DNA of 64,000 bases from Maea johnstoni (Eukaryota > Annelida > Polychaeta > Spionida > Magelonidae), in NCBI GenBank assembly GCA_963942565.1, contig OZ012693.1:789820-853819 (forward strand). The letters run 5' to 3'. Both the position numbers and the translations under genes were made by a program. This document shows, piece by piece, positions 23,845-35,800 of this stretch. Within the stretch, counting starts at the first letter, position 1. Every line of letters begins with the position of its first letter. The notes beneath the pieces are model-generated. The model ran no database searches, was not told the origin of the DNA, and worked only from the letters and a program-made list of their open reading frames with translations.

Positions 23845-26475
23845 CCCGAGAGCTAGAAAATTTCCGTTGGTATCATGTTTTAGGCCCACACTTGGGGCAT
23901 ACCGCCAGGGTGGATGTAGACTTCAGAAGTGGTGCACATCTTTTTTATGGGGTCATGTCTTAGACACCCCAATATATGTTAAAAGCCCCCAAAATGGTCA
24001 AAATAATAGGTATAGGGGTAGGAAAGGCACCCTAAAACACTCATAACTCAGCTTAAACCAAACATAGGGATGAGTGTTTGGTATCAAAATGTTGGTATGA
24101 AAGAGAAGTATCTTTTGAAATAGTAAACACATAACTAACTCAATCCCATGATGTAATAAAGGTCATTCAAGGTCAAAATGGCTGCCAAATCAAGAATCTG
24201 GGATTTTCCCACATTCTATAGTTTCCGTTTATAAACTTCTCAGTTTTTTTTAAGGTATGTATTTCTTTTTTGTAGCCACTTTTTCTAAAGGAATGTCTTT
24301 TAATGGAATTGTTGAACATTTTAGAAAGTTCATTGACTAGAGTTGTAAGTCCAATTTTGAGCTGTAAGGTACAAAGTAGGGTACCAAGCCCACCTGGAGA
24401 CCCCCAAAAGTGCCTAAAATGGTAAGAATTTGAAAACTAAAATGATTGTATCTTAAGTTTTATAAGTAGGAAGGGAGCAGATGATGCACCAAAACATCAG
24501 GTTTAATTTTCTCCTCAATCTGGAAGATGATGGAAAAATAATAGTGAAATTAAGGGGTCGTTGAAGGTCAAATAAAGGTCAAAATATCATTTTTTCCCTA
24601 AAAAATTCAAATTTTGATCAAGAGATTTTGATGAAGTACTTGTGTTTTGTCATTATATAATTTCCAAACCAAGTTAACACAATAATTGACAGATAATTAA
24701 TCTCAACTATGGTCCAACAAATCATTTTCTACCATTTACCGGTGAAAATGAAGTAGTTTTAAGTCAATATGGAGGTGTGGAATGTGGCATTTGGCTATTC
24801 AATGCTTATGATAAGTGTTTATGGACGGGTTATGAGAAAGCGCTAGTATGGGACCACTGTTTAGGTCATAAAAGTTGTGTGCACCAAACATATTAGGCAT
24901 TGTTTGGTATCAAAATGTTTGTTGTAAGACAGTCTTTCCATTCCATGCAACCAGCCTAGGCTAGGGTCTATTGTTGTGATACTAGAGGTCATTCAAGGTC
25001 AAACTAACCCCAATTTCATGATTTAAGGCATTTTGTCTTTGAATTTTCCATTAAGCAGATTATCAAATTCTCCTAGAATACATATTTTATCCTGGAAATA
25101 TTTTATTAGGTGAGAAATAATTTTTAAAAGGATTCTGAGACATTTCTAGGTCATTTCAAGAGAAAGTCTGGACCAATCTGGAATATTTAGGGACCAAAAT
25201 AGAAAAAATGACTGATTACAGGTGCACTCAAATATTTAAGTGAGGCAGCGGAAAGTTGACATAACAGATCGAGTCACATCTTATGGTATGTGAGCTTTCA
25301 TTTTCAATAGGGAGAATAAGCCTTTTTACTTGTGACATTACTTGCCTATTGTGTTTGTCATGTAAGATTATGAAGGCAGTGTAAAATATCACTGAGATTT
25401 AAGGAAAAAATGAAGGTCAAATAAAGGTCAAAACGTCATTTTTTTCTCTTAAAGATTCAAATTTTGATGAAGAAATTTTGATGGAGTAGTTGTGTTTTGT
25501 TATTACATAATTTCCTAACCACATTACCACAATAATTGACAGACCAGATACTTTAAATATGTTTTACCAAAACATTTTTACCCTTTACCTGTGAAAATGA
25601 AGTAGTTTTAAGGTAATATCCAGATATGGAATGTGCTATTGGACAATTCATGCCTAAATTAATTCTTTAAGATTGAGCTGTGAGAAAGTGCTCGTATGGG
25701 ACCACTGTTTAGGTCATAGAAAGTGTGAGCACCAAACATTATAGGCATTGTTTGGTATCAAAATGCTTGTTGTAAGACAATCTTTCCATTTCACGCAACT
25801 TGCCTAGGAAGGGGTATTCTGCTGTGATATTAGAGGTCATTCAAGGTCAAACTAACCACAATTTCATGATTTAAGGCATTTTGTCTTTGCATTTTCCATT
25901 TAGCCGCTTATTAAATTCTCCTGGAATGCATATTTTCTCCTGCAAATATTTCAGGTGAGAAATATCTTTAATAAGAATTCTCAGACATTTTTGCAGTTAC
26001 TTCATGACAAAGCCTGGGTTTAATCTTGAATATTTAGGGGTCAAAATGACGAAATGTCTGATTGTGCACCCAATAGTTAGTGAAGCTGCAGAAAGTTGAC
26101 ATAATAGATTCATATCTTATGGTACATCCTTTCATTTTCACTGGGGGAAATAAACTTTTTAACTTGCCTTTTGTGTTTTCACAAACAAGTAAAGACTGTA
26201 AAATATTACTGAGATTTAAGGAAAAAATGAAGGTCAAACAAAGGTCAAATAGAGTATTCATGACTCTGGAGAAAATATCTGTAATACTGCAGTTGCATCT
26301 TGTTCAAATGAGTAATTTTTATTCACCTGGAAGGAATATTTGACAATCATGAACTAAAGAAACGATTAGCTTACAACTTAAATAACATTTTCAGATAAGA
26401 ACAAGTTGCTTTTTATCTATTTGGAGGTCAAAGACTGAGACTGCCAGGAGTTTACCTAGAAGCAACTTCTGAATT
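23845..26475. repeat. left inverted arm of the giant element, about 840-bp tandem units
   Basis: Reverse-complement partner of 38825-41465; near the outer end the two arms differ only by scattered changes. Inside the arm a unit of about 815-850 bp repeats: for example GTATGGGACCACTGTTTAGG occurs at about 24847 and 25695, and the AGGTCA pairs recur every 817-849 bp. Each unit seems to contain two ancient half-units. Confidence 0.9.
24160..26247. promoter_or_regulatory. alternating DR4 and DR5 AGGTCA direct repeats (left arm)
   Basis: Perfect AGGTCA direct repeats occur in fixed order: DR4 (spacer TTCA) at 24160-24175, DR5 (spacer AATAA) at 24565-24581, DR4 at 24986-25001, DR5 at 25414-25430, DR4 at 25834-25849 and DR5 (spacer AACAA) at 26231-26247. 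AGGTCA repeats with 4- or 5-bp spacing are textbook binding sites of RXR heterodimers (TR or LXR for DR4, RAR for DR5). Function is inferred; tandem duplication alone could have multiplied a chance motif. Confidence 0.4.
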
Positions 26476-26939
26476 GTTCTAAAAAAACAAGACCAATATT
26501 GACTTTTAGTGTCTTTCATGTTCAACATACCAAACTTTATACACAAGGTTTAATAGTATGCCTTCTCAAAAGAGAATTGGCAAGGGAAGAATCAGCTTGG
26601 CAACCTCCTAATGAAAGTTAGAGAGGAGATAAAGAGAAACAATTACTAATAACACTACAACAAGCAATAGACTTGAACAGAGCAGTGGTGAGATTTTATT
26701 TGCACAATAAGAAATACATGGTTTTTGACCCTCCACATTTCCAATAGACATAGCTCCCTTTGGAACAATAACATTGTATAATAGGCAGTGAAGCATCACC
26801 TATTAACAAAACATTCAGCTTCATAACGGTGGAATTTTTCTACATCATTTCTTATTATCTATCATCTACCCTAAGCATAAAATTAGGTTTTTAGAGAAAG
26901 TGACTCCTGATGAAAGCTTTTTGTCAACCAATATCATTG
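26476..26939. other. no gene seen; inner flank of the left arm
   Basis: AT-rich sequence between the inner end of the left arm and the 215-bp array. No motif recognised. Confidence 0.45.
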
Positions 26940-29095
26940 GTATGAATTGAAATCATATCCATCGCTCGTAGCTCCACTTCGAATGATAACACCTACTACA
27001 TGCCGAAAAGCAATATCAACTGTTGCAATATAGTGGTACGAGACACCATTTTCTTTATCAACTTGACCTGGTCAACTTCATATCCTCGATATGTATTGCA
27101 ATCATATCCATCGCTTGTAGCTCCACTTCGAACGATAACACCTACTACAGGCCTAAAAAGATTTCTCAACTGTTGCAAAATAGTGGCACGGGACGCCATT
27201 CACTTTATCAACTTGACCTGATTCCGCAGTCAGATCAATTATTGAATTAGGATTTTTCAAATGTCTGGAATACTTCTGATAAAGATTGATTACCTCAATG
27301 ACTCCCTTGATATGTGGTATAAACATTTCCGTTGCTTGTAGCTCCAATTCGAACGATAACACATATTACAGGCCGAAAAGCAATATCAACTGTGGCAAAA
27401 TAGTGGCACGAGACACCATTTTCTGTATAAACTTGAACTTGTTCCGCAGTCATACCAAGTATTGAATTGGGATTTTTTAAACGGCTGGAATACTTCAGAT
27501 AAGGATTGATTACCTCAATAACTCCTTTGATATGTGGTATAAACATTTCCGTTGCCTGTAGCTCCTATTTGAACGATAACACCTATTACAGGCCGAAAAG
27601 CAATATCATCTGTTGCAAAATAATGGCATGAGACGCCATTTTCTTTATCAACTTGAACTTGTTCCGCAGTCATACCAAGTTTTGAATTAGGATTTTCTAA
27701 ACGGCGGAAATAATTCTGATAAAGATTGGTTATCTCAACGACTCCTTTGACATGTCGTATTAACATTTCCGTTGCTTGTAGCTCCACTTCGAATGATAAC
27801 ACCTTTTTCAGGCCGAAAAGCAATGTCAACTGTTGCAAAATAGTGGCACGAGACGCCATTTTCTTTATCAACTTGAACTTGTTCCACAGTCATACCAAGT
27901 TTTGAATTAGGATTTTCTAAACGGCGGGAATACTTTTGATAAAGATTGGTTATCTCAACGACTCCTTTGACATGTCGTATTAACATTTCCGTTGCCTGTA
28001 GCTCCACTTCGAATAATAACACCCTTTTCAGGCCGAAAAGCAATATGAACTTTGGCAAAATAGTGACACTCTTCCGAAGCCATACCAAATATGAAAGTAG
28101 GATTTTTTAAATGACGAGAACATTTCTGATAAAGATTGTTATCTCGGAAAATATCCTTGATATGTATTATAAACATTTCCGTCGCTTGTAGCTCCACTTC
28201 GAACGATAACACCTATTATAGGCCGAAAAGCAATATCGACTATGGTAAAACTATGGCTCGAGACGCCATTCACCTTTTTATTCTGAACATGATAGTTTTA
28301 CTGTTCAATATCAAGATTCCTTGAGTGAGAATAACAGTTTGGTGTAATATGAACTTCAAAAGGACATCTACGGACTCTGGTCTCTCTATTTCAATTGTCT
28401 GTAGCTCCACTTCGAACGATAAAGCCTTCTACAAGCCGAAAAGCAAACTTATCTCCGTCATAACAATTGCCCGAGACGCCATTTTCTTTTTTTTTTTTTC
28501 TCAACAAAATGTGTCTGTTTATTGTACTGTATCACGTTTCCCTGAGTGATAAAGATTGCTTGGTGTAATAAGGCGTTCAAAAAGGACATCTTCGGACTCC
28601 GTTTTTTCTATTTCAATCGACTGTAGCTCCACTTCGAATGTTAACACCTACTACAGGCCGAAAAGCAAAATTAGCTGTGTCATAATATTAGCTCGAGACG
28701 CCATTTTTCCTAGCAGTGAGAATATGATCACATAGTATATTGTATCATGATTCATCGAGTGAAGAAAATTGTTCGATGAAATATAACTTTCTTAATGGCA
28801 TCTCTAGGCTTTGGCCATAACATTTCTGTTGCCTGTAGCTCCACTTCGAATGATAACCACGGTTACGGGTCGAAAAGCAATATCAACTTTGGCATAATAA
28901 TGGCTCGAGACGCCATTTTCCTCATCACGCCGAACTTGTCATTATAGTGCACTGTATTGTGATTCCTCGAGCGACGATGGTGAATCGTTGTAAAATGGCG
29001 TTCAAAAGTGCATCCTCGGACTCTTTCCTAGATGTTTCCATTGAGTGTAGCTCCACTTTGAACTATAACTGGGCTTTTAGTCCGAAAAACATAAC
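26940..29095. repeat. 11-copy tandem array, unit about 215 bp
   Basis: The word AGCTCCACTTCGAA (or a close variant) recurs at 26969, 27118, 27341, 27560, 27780, 28001, 28190, 28403, 28625, 28839 and 29049, spacings 149-223 bp. Each unit also carries GGCCGAAAAGCAA and CGAGACGCCATT. Copies near the middle (27341-28001) are the most alike, those towards the gene at 29503 the most diverged. Minus-strand open stretches starting MASRA in several units change frame from unit to unit and most copies have TAG near the middle, so they are not genes. An upstream regulatory role for the next gene is possible but unproven. Confidence 0.9.
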
Positions 29096-29146
29096 CATAA
29101 TCAGCCTAGTGAAAACATCAACAACATCGAGTTGCTTCAGTTTTAC

Positions 29147-29167
29147 AAAACGTTCAACGAACGTTTT
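29147..29167. promoter_or_regulatory. 9-bp inverted repeat AAAACGTTC upstream of the cargo gene
   Basis: AAAACGTTC and GAACGTTTT are separated by AAC. A related pair of AACGTT/GAACGTTCG words lies at about 29357-29380. They sit 120-350 bp ahead of the ATG at 29503 and could bind a dimeric factor. No TATA box was identified with confidence. Confidence 0.25.
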
Positions 29168-29502
29168 CTCCTTATGTAGACGTAACCATACCTACAATGG
29201 AACTTTTAATAATTTATTGTTTAATTAAATAATTGTTAACGTCCTTAATATATCTAATGACTTTTATAATCCCAAGTACATTCATATTTACTCTTAAAAA
29301 AAAAATTACATATAAGGATAATGGAGAATCATTGGGACAGGCGAGTGATTCAGTCATAAACGTTTCGTGAACGTTCGTCGAAATAAACGCAGTCACTGCG
29401 CCTCGTTGTGGGTTGATGTGACGAATTTTGAACTACGCACATGGTCCTTTTCCTGTCCACACATCAAGAAAATTGTGGAAAACCTGGGCACTCATATCTA
29501 AG

Positions 29503-30183
29503 ATGGCTGAACAACATGACGAACCACCCGAGGAACAACCCACGGCTAGGCCTATCGAGGACTTCAGAGCTATAAATGAGGCCTTTCAGAGCAGAACCAA
29601 GATTACACATGAGACAATTGGTCGAGCATGGCTTGTGTATATGGAGCACCATCGGGACCCCATCTCCAAACGTCGACGTGAAATCCTTGGGTCCATAATA
29701 GACCTAATACCTCAATGGAGGGAATTGGCGAGTAGTGCAGAGGTCGTGCTAGGAAAGGGTGACATGGTGGAACATGAACCCTTATACAGGCTTATCAACT
29801 CAGTCAATTGGCCAAACCCAGATCCTGTATCCTATACAATGATAACTAATGAGTTGACAAGACTGATGGATATGGTGGAAAAACTGATAGACGACGACAC
29901 TCGCCTTTCCGCAAGAGATGCTTCTCGGATGCAGTTGGAACTACTACATCATGGCCTGCTACCCGTCAAGGTTGATGAGGACGTGAAATACTCCGAGGAG
30001 GAAGCTGCAGCAATGGATCTCGACCCATCGCATCCTGGCATCATGTATGAATCAGGCAACTCCCGAGATGGTGCTGTACATCCACTGGACATGTTCCCCC
30101 CTGAACAACAGTCGTCCGGCTCTGATGAGGACGACATCAAATGGGAAGTGCTCAACATGAAAGCAAGGGCAGAGGAAAAGTAG
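29503..30183 (+). CDS. unrecognised 226-aa acidic protein, cargo gene of the giant element
   Basis: I do not recognise this protein. ATG 29503 has a good context (CTAAGATGG); an in-frame ATG 75 bases upstream (29428) is in a poorer one. The product opens with an acidic, Pro/Glu-rich head (MAEQHDEPPEEQPTARP), then a probably helical core with a basic patch (ISKRRREILGSI) and a leucine-containing segment (TNELTRLMDMVEKLID), then an acidic Ser/Asp/Glu tail (SGSDEDDIKWEVL). No signal peptide, membrane segment, zinc motif or nuclease motif is visible. It is intronless as it stands, lies downstream of the 11-copy array and is the only non-LINE gene of this length inside the giant element. Codon use is balanced and GC is higher than in the flanks, which favours a real gene. 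It may be an element-encoded accessory protein or a captured host exon. Confidence 0.6.
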   Translation: MAEQHDEPPEEQPTARPIEDFRAINEAFQSRTKITHETIGRAWLVYMEHHRDPISKRRREILGSIIDLIPQWRELASSAEVVLGKGDMVEHEPLYRLINSVNWPNPDPVSYTMITNELTRLMDMVEKLIDDDTRLSARDASRMQLELLHHGLLPVKVDEDVKYSEEEAAAMDLDPSHPGIMYESGNSRDGAVHPLDMFPPEQQSSGSDEDDIKWEVLNMKARAEEK

Positions 30184-32520
30184 AGAACTTTTAGCAGCTA
30201 ATATGGTGCTGAAGGAGGATTCCCCAACATACAGCAGTACAATGAACAATGTTTGATATTTATCCAAAGGTCGTAGGGATTTTTTAATTTTCTTCCTAGT
30301 ATAACTGTATTTGGACATTATAACAGGTGATTTGTTGTAATTTGTTAGGTTGTGTTAGACTGTTGCAAGGTTATAAATAGTTAGGTATTTATCCAAAGAC
30401 TGTATGGATCCATTATTTTTCTTCTTAGTCTAACTGTATTTTGACAATGTAATATGTGATTTGATATAACAGGTCAAGTTGTGTTAGACAGGTGTGAGGT
30501 TATAAACTGGATTATTGTTTTCTAGATATTACAAAACATAGCATAAAAACAAATAGGAAACTAAAGTATTGGTCGTAAAAGACAAAGATTTAAATCCACT
30601 TTCTGTCAAATTGAAAAGATTCTTGTTCTTGCCTTCCCATTTTCCCATTTTTTCCTTTGAAAATGCATATCAAAGAGTTTATTTATCAATAGTCATACAT
30701 AGGTGTTATGGTCTGATGAAATGTTTGAAAAGGCAAAGATTTGTATCTACTCTTTTCCCATTCTAAAAAAGGTAAATAGTTATTTCAGAAAAGTAAAACA
30801 AAAAGAGAGTTTTTATCTAAAATCAATATTCTATTGTCAGGTAATACAATGCTTTAAGCGAACAAGCTGTACATGCCTCAGATGGTACTTTAACTATTTT
30901 TCTTTTCCTATTCGCCTTGTAACTCATTAAGTTGGGAGTCATAATTTACACTGAACTGCTGTACATGCCTCAGATGGTACTTTAACTATTTTTCTTTCCC
31001 TATTCGCCTTGTAACTTATTAAGTTGGGAGTCATAATTTACACTGAACTGCTGTATGTTGGCAACAACAAACTACTAAGTTTGTCACTTAAAACAATTTG
31101 TCTCTATGGTTTAATCCTTATTCTACACAGGCTACCTAGGGTTAATTCACCTCTTGTTCTGCTTAATTACAAGCAGAAACAACAAACTACTTAGTCGGTC
31201 ATTTAAAACTATTTGTCTCCATGGAGAAATTCTTACTTTTACACAAGCTTCCCAGTGTTAACTCACCACTTGCTCTGCTTAACTACAAGCAGAAACCAGA
31301 AAGTATATGACATTTGCAAACCTTAGTCTAATAATCACAATGGATAGTGATCGAGGATCACTGATATGGAAGAGCAGTGCAATACACATAGTTAGTTGAG
31401 TTACATATCTCTGTTAATACAGGATATTGTGACCAACTACAGGTGTAGCTCATCCGCCCTCCTTTGGATTTTTCTTTTTTTTTATTTTCTTTTTCCTTTT
31501 GTCTTTTTGTTTTGTCCTTTCTTGGTTAGTATAGCTACTTGGCTTATCCTGTAAAGCTAGCTAGAATCTTGAGTGAAGAGGATTTACTTAATACCTAAAT
31601 TCTAAGTACTGAGAGAAAGACAACTCTCACATAGCTTCTTAGGTAACTTTGTAAAGCTACTTAGAAATTTTTAGGGAAACACATACTTAATAACATAGCT
31701 CTGAGTGTTGAGAGGAAGAAAACTCTCTTATCTTAGTTTATTCTGTAAAGATATTTGGAGTATCAAAGAAAAAAGATATACTTATCTGTAAAGCCACTAA
31801 GAATCCAGAAAGAAAAGGACTCACTTAGTATTAAAACTGTTGAGTGCTGAGAGGAAGAAAACTCTCATACAGTTCAGGTATTGTTGGGTAAAATTCATTG
31901 TGCACCTCGAGTAAAAGGCCTTATGCAATAATCACACCGAAGTTCTGAGGGCCAAAAGGATATTTTCTTTAAAAAAAAAAAAATTCTTTTGTGAGTGTGT
32001 GTTTAAGGTGTAAATACCGACTGGTATAATACTTATAAGGTGTGTACATTAAACTGGTGTACCCTCATCTTGGAGATTGGCAATAAACTCCTATAAGGGT
32101 AAGATAACCCTATATAGATATAATATATTTTCAGAGGATCGGTAATAACTATTGGAAGGGAAAGAAAACCCTCCACACGTACAATTTATTTTTAGGGGAT
32201 ATCACCCTTCTGTCTGTCATAAAACTTGCTGGTCAAGAGAAAGACAACTCTTTGTACCAGTGCTAGGCTAATTCAACACGAATTAGGGTAACTAACCCAG
32301 AGTAGCTTGTTATACTGTGAACAATATTATCTGCATAAGGTATATAAAATATTAAAAAGTTGACTTTCCTTATATATAATTATCGAATGGTCTTATCTTA
32401 AGCTTGGGTAGTATCATTCAATTGGGTCTATTTCCCTTTAAGTATACTACCACCAGATAGATCAACTGGTAATATTATAGGTAAAGCTATCCGAAGGAAA
32501 TCAATCCGGATTTACAGCTT
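30184..32520. repeat. AT-rich mosaic of short tandem duplications
   Basis: Successive two- or three-copy repeats with different units: about 135 bp (30255-30510, sharing TTTATCCAAAG), about 94 bp (30865-31055, sharing TGTACATGCCTCAGATGGTA), about 125 bp (31060-31310, sharing CTACAAGCAGAAAC-like ends) and about 115 bp in three copies (31540-31880, sharing GAGAGGAAGAAAACTCTC). No gene is seen. Because the array ends just before the full-length LINE, part of it may be LINE 5' monomers, but no copy for comparison is in the window. Confidence 0.7.
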
Positions 32521-32529
32521 GAATATCTT

Positions 32530-32820
32530 ATGTTAAAATTGGTTGGTTTATTTATTTTTTGTTTTAATGTTTTGTTTTGTTCAACTGTTGTGTCAAAAAC
32601 TGTTGTGTTAAAAAAAATGAAAAAGTTCTCCAATGCCAGGAATGGCAATCATGGAATGGGTCATTATATGTTGAAGGTGTTACATGGTGTGGGTTGTCGT
32701 GGCGTGCTGGGATGTGATGTGTTCACCCTAATATTCCTTGAGACATGGATACAGTCATTCCCAGTGAGGGAGACCAATTTTAAACTAAAATACTTTAGAT
32801 ACTTAAAACTCTATGAATAA
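32530..32820 (+). CDS. 96-codon upstream ORF overlapping the LINE ORF2 start
   Basis: The frame starts at ATG 32530 with a hydrophobic signal-like stretch (MLKLVGLFIFCFNVLFC) and ends at TAA 32818-32820. It overlaps the LINE ORF start at 32813 by eight bases (ATGAATAA). No ORF1 feature such as coiled coil, RRM or CCHC is present. It could be an upstream ORF that couples translation, or chance in AT-rich leader sequence. Confidence 0.2.
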   Translation: MLKLVGLFIFCFNVLFCSTVVSKTVVLKKMKKFSNARNGNHGMGHYMLKVLHGVGCRGVLGCDVFTLIFLETWIQSFPVRETNFKLKYFRYLKLYE

Positions 32821-35800
32821 AAATAGTAAAATGAACTTAATCAAAATTGAATCCCTCAATTGCAGAGGTCTTAGGGATATAAAGAAGAGATTAGACCTTT
32901 TTGATGATTTTAAGAAAAGAGGGATTCATATAATTAATCTACAAGAAACACATCTTATATCAAATGACCTATTACAACTTAAAAAAATTTGGAACTGTAA
33001 ATTTTTAATAGCAGGGGAAAATAAACAATCTTTAGGTGTCATGATAATATTAAATAACAATTTTGAATATAAAATTCACAATGTAAATAAAGATCATGGC
33101 GGAAGATTCATAATAATAGACTTAGAAATAATCGGAGTTGCCAGATTTCTCATGATAAATATTTATGGTCCAAATAAAGATATTCCCGGTTTCTTTGATA
33201 ACTTATTTAATATATTAGACAATGAAAATATAAAAAACTGGATAATAACTGGAGATTGGAATCTGGTATTAAACCAAAACTTAGATACTTGGAATTATAA
33301 AACAATAAATAATCCTAACTCAACTAATAAAGTTAAACAATATATAAAAAAATATGATCTGATAGATATATGGAGAGACATAAATAATGATAAAAAGAAT
33401 TTCACATGGTTTAGAACAAACCCAAATAAAGCTGCAAGGCTAGATTATTTCTTAATAACACCCTCAATTTTAAATATTTTGTCAGAACCATATATTAAAA
33501 TAAAATATAGATCCGATCACTGTAAAATAGGATTAAACTTAATTCATGATAAATCGGAAAGGGGCAAAGGATTATGGAAATTAAATTCGGACTTAATAAA
33601 TGATTTTACACTAAATAATAAAATTAAAGAGGATATTACTTTAATGATAGAAGTGCACGCATGCACTCCATACAATCCTGCATTCATAAAAAACCACATA
33701 AATAACTTTCCGGAATTAATGATATCAATTGAACTATTTTGGGAAATGCTGTTAACTAAGTTAAGAGGATCAATAATATCTTATGCAGCCAAAATAAAAA
33801 GGGAGAGACTTCAAAAAGAAAACAAATTAATTTATGAATTAGAAAACCTAAATCACCTATTCATACTTAATATGAATGATAAAAAAACTGAAAATGAAAT
33901 AAAAATAAAAAATCAAGAGTTAGAAGAATTAAGAGAAATTAAACTTAAGGGAGCCTTCATAAGATCCAGAAGTAAAATGTTAGTTCAGGAAGAAAAACCA
34001 AATAAACTTTTCTTAAACTTGGAAAACAATAACTTTATTTCCAAAAATATAAAAGAGTTAATTAATATGGATAAAGAAAAAATAACTGAACCAAATAAAA
34101 TTCTTGAAGAAATGAGATTATTTTATGAAAAATTGTATGCTAAACAAGAAATAATTAAAATAGAAGACTCTTTATTTAAAAATTTTAAAAATAATTTAAA
34201 TAAATTAGATGAAAAAGAAAGTTCCAAATTAGATGATAAAATAACATTGATAGAGTTAGAAAATCAGGTCTTCAGCACTGGGAATGGAAAAAGTCCAGGT
34301 CCTGATGGTTTCACCAATGAATTTTTCAAAAATTTCTGGGACGTTATAAAACTACCTCTTCTAATTTTAATGAATCATTTTTTTGAATCTCAGAACATTC
34401 CGGAGAATTTTTTGTCAGGCATAATTACTTGCATCCCCAAGGGAAACAAGGCAAGGAACAGTTTAAAAAATTGGAGGCCAATTACCTTATTAAATTCAAT
34501 TTACAAATTCTATTCTGGGATCTGGGCCAATAGAATTAAACAGTTTCTTCCAAAATTAATTGGTGAAAGCCAAAAGGGATTTGTTCAGGGTAGATTTATA
34601 GGCGAAAACACGGTTTTAACTTTAGATATTTTAAATGAAACAAAATTCAAAGGGGAGGAAGGCCTACTGATACTAGTAGATTTCGAAAAGGCATTTGATT
34701 CCATATCATGGGAATATATATCCAAAACATTACAAATTTTTAACTTCAGTGAAAAAACAATTTCCATAATTGAGAGTCTCCAAAAAAATTCAAAATCCAA
34801 GATTTTACAAAATGGGCACTTATCAGAAATTATTACATTGGGGAGGGGATGCAGACAAGGGGATCCTATATCCCCTTATATTTTTGTTTTAGCAGTTGAA
34901 CTGCTGGGAGAAGCCTTCAGGACCAATTTGGAAATAAAAGGAATAATTGTGGGAGGGGAGGAACATAGGATATCTCAGTTCGCCGACGACACCACTCTGT
35001 TTATGCAATTCAATGAGAAGAATCTAAGAATCTGTATGAGTATTTTAAATGAGTTTCATCTGATCTCAGGTCTAAAGATCAATGTTGAAAAAACAAAAGC
35101 TATAAAATTTGGTGTGTCAAGGGATAGCAGGATGACTCTATGCGACGACTTAGATCTAGTATGGACTCAGGAATTTACATCCCTGGGTATAGATTATAAC
35201 ATAAAATACTTAAACAGGATAACAGATTTAAATTTAGAAGGGAAACTTAAAGAAATGGAGAAACTAATTTCGGTATGGAAAATTAGAAACCTTACACTAA
35301 TTGGTAAGATAACAATAATCAAAACTTTATTGATTTCCAAGATAATTCACATCCTGCTATCCCTACCGAGACCAAGTGAAGAATTTTTTGTTAAAATCGA
35401 GAAGGTTTTCTTGAATTTCCTATGGCAGAACAAGCCTCCAAAATTTAAACTGTCAAATCTCGAAAAGTTAATAGCATGTGGAGGTTTACAATTCCCGGAT
35501 CTCAGGAAAATAGATATCGGTATGAAAGCCTCATGGCTGAAAAGACTTTATAAATCAAACACTGGTTGGGCTTCCACACCAATATCATATGGGCTGGACA
35601 AAATATATATTTATGGTGATGTTTTCATGCAAAAAAAGACAACTACATTACAAAATCCTTTTTGGAGAGATGTAGTTTATTCTGTACACTGTGTCTATAC
35701 AAAATCAACATTCAAAAGTTTACAACAGGTTTTATCGGTGCCACTTTGGTTGAACTCACATATTATGGTAGAGAGAATTTACAGTTGGGAAACAAAGGGT

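Noticed and set aside
27000-27250. Plus-strand short frames over the array
   Set aside because: Repeat-derived and not conserved from unit to unit.
26940-29095. CRISPR-like array, or tandem MASRA-starting minus-strand genes
   Set aside because: Unit of about 215 bp with no spacer/repeat division; frame changes between units and most units have TAG in the middle.
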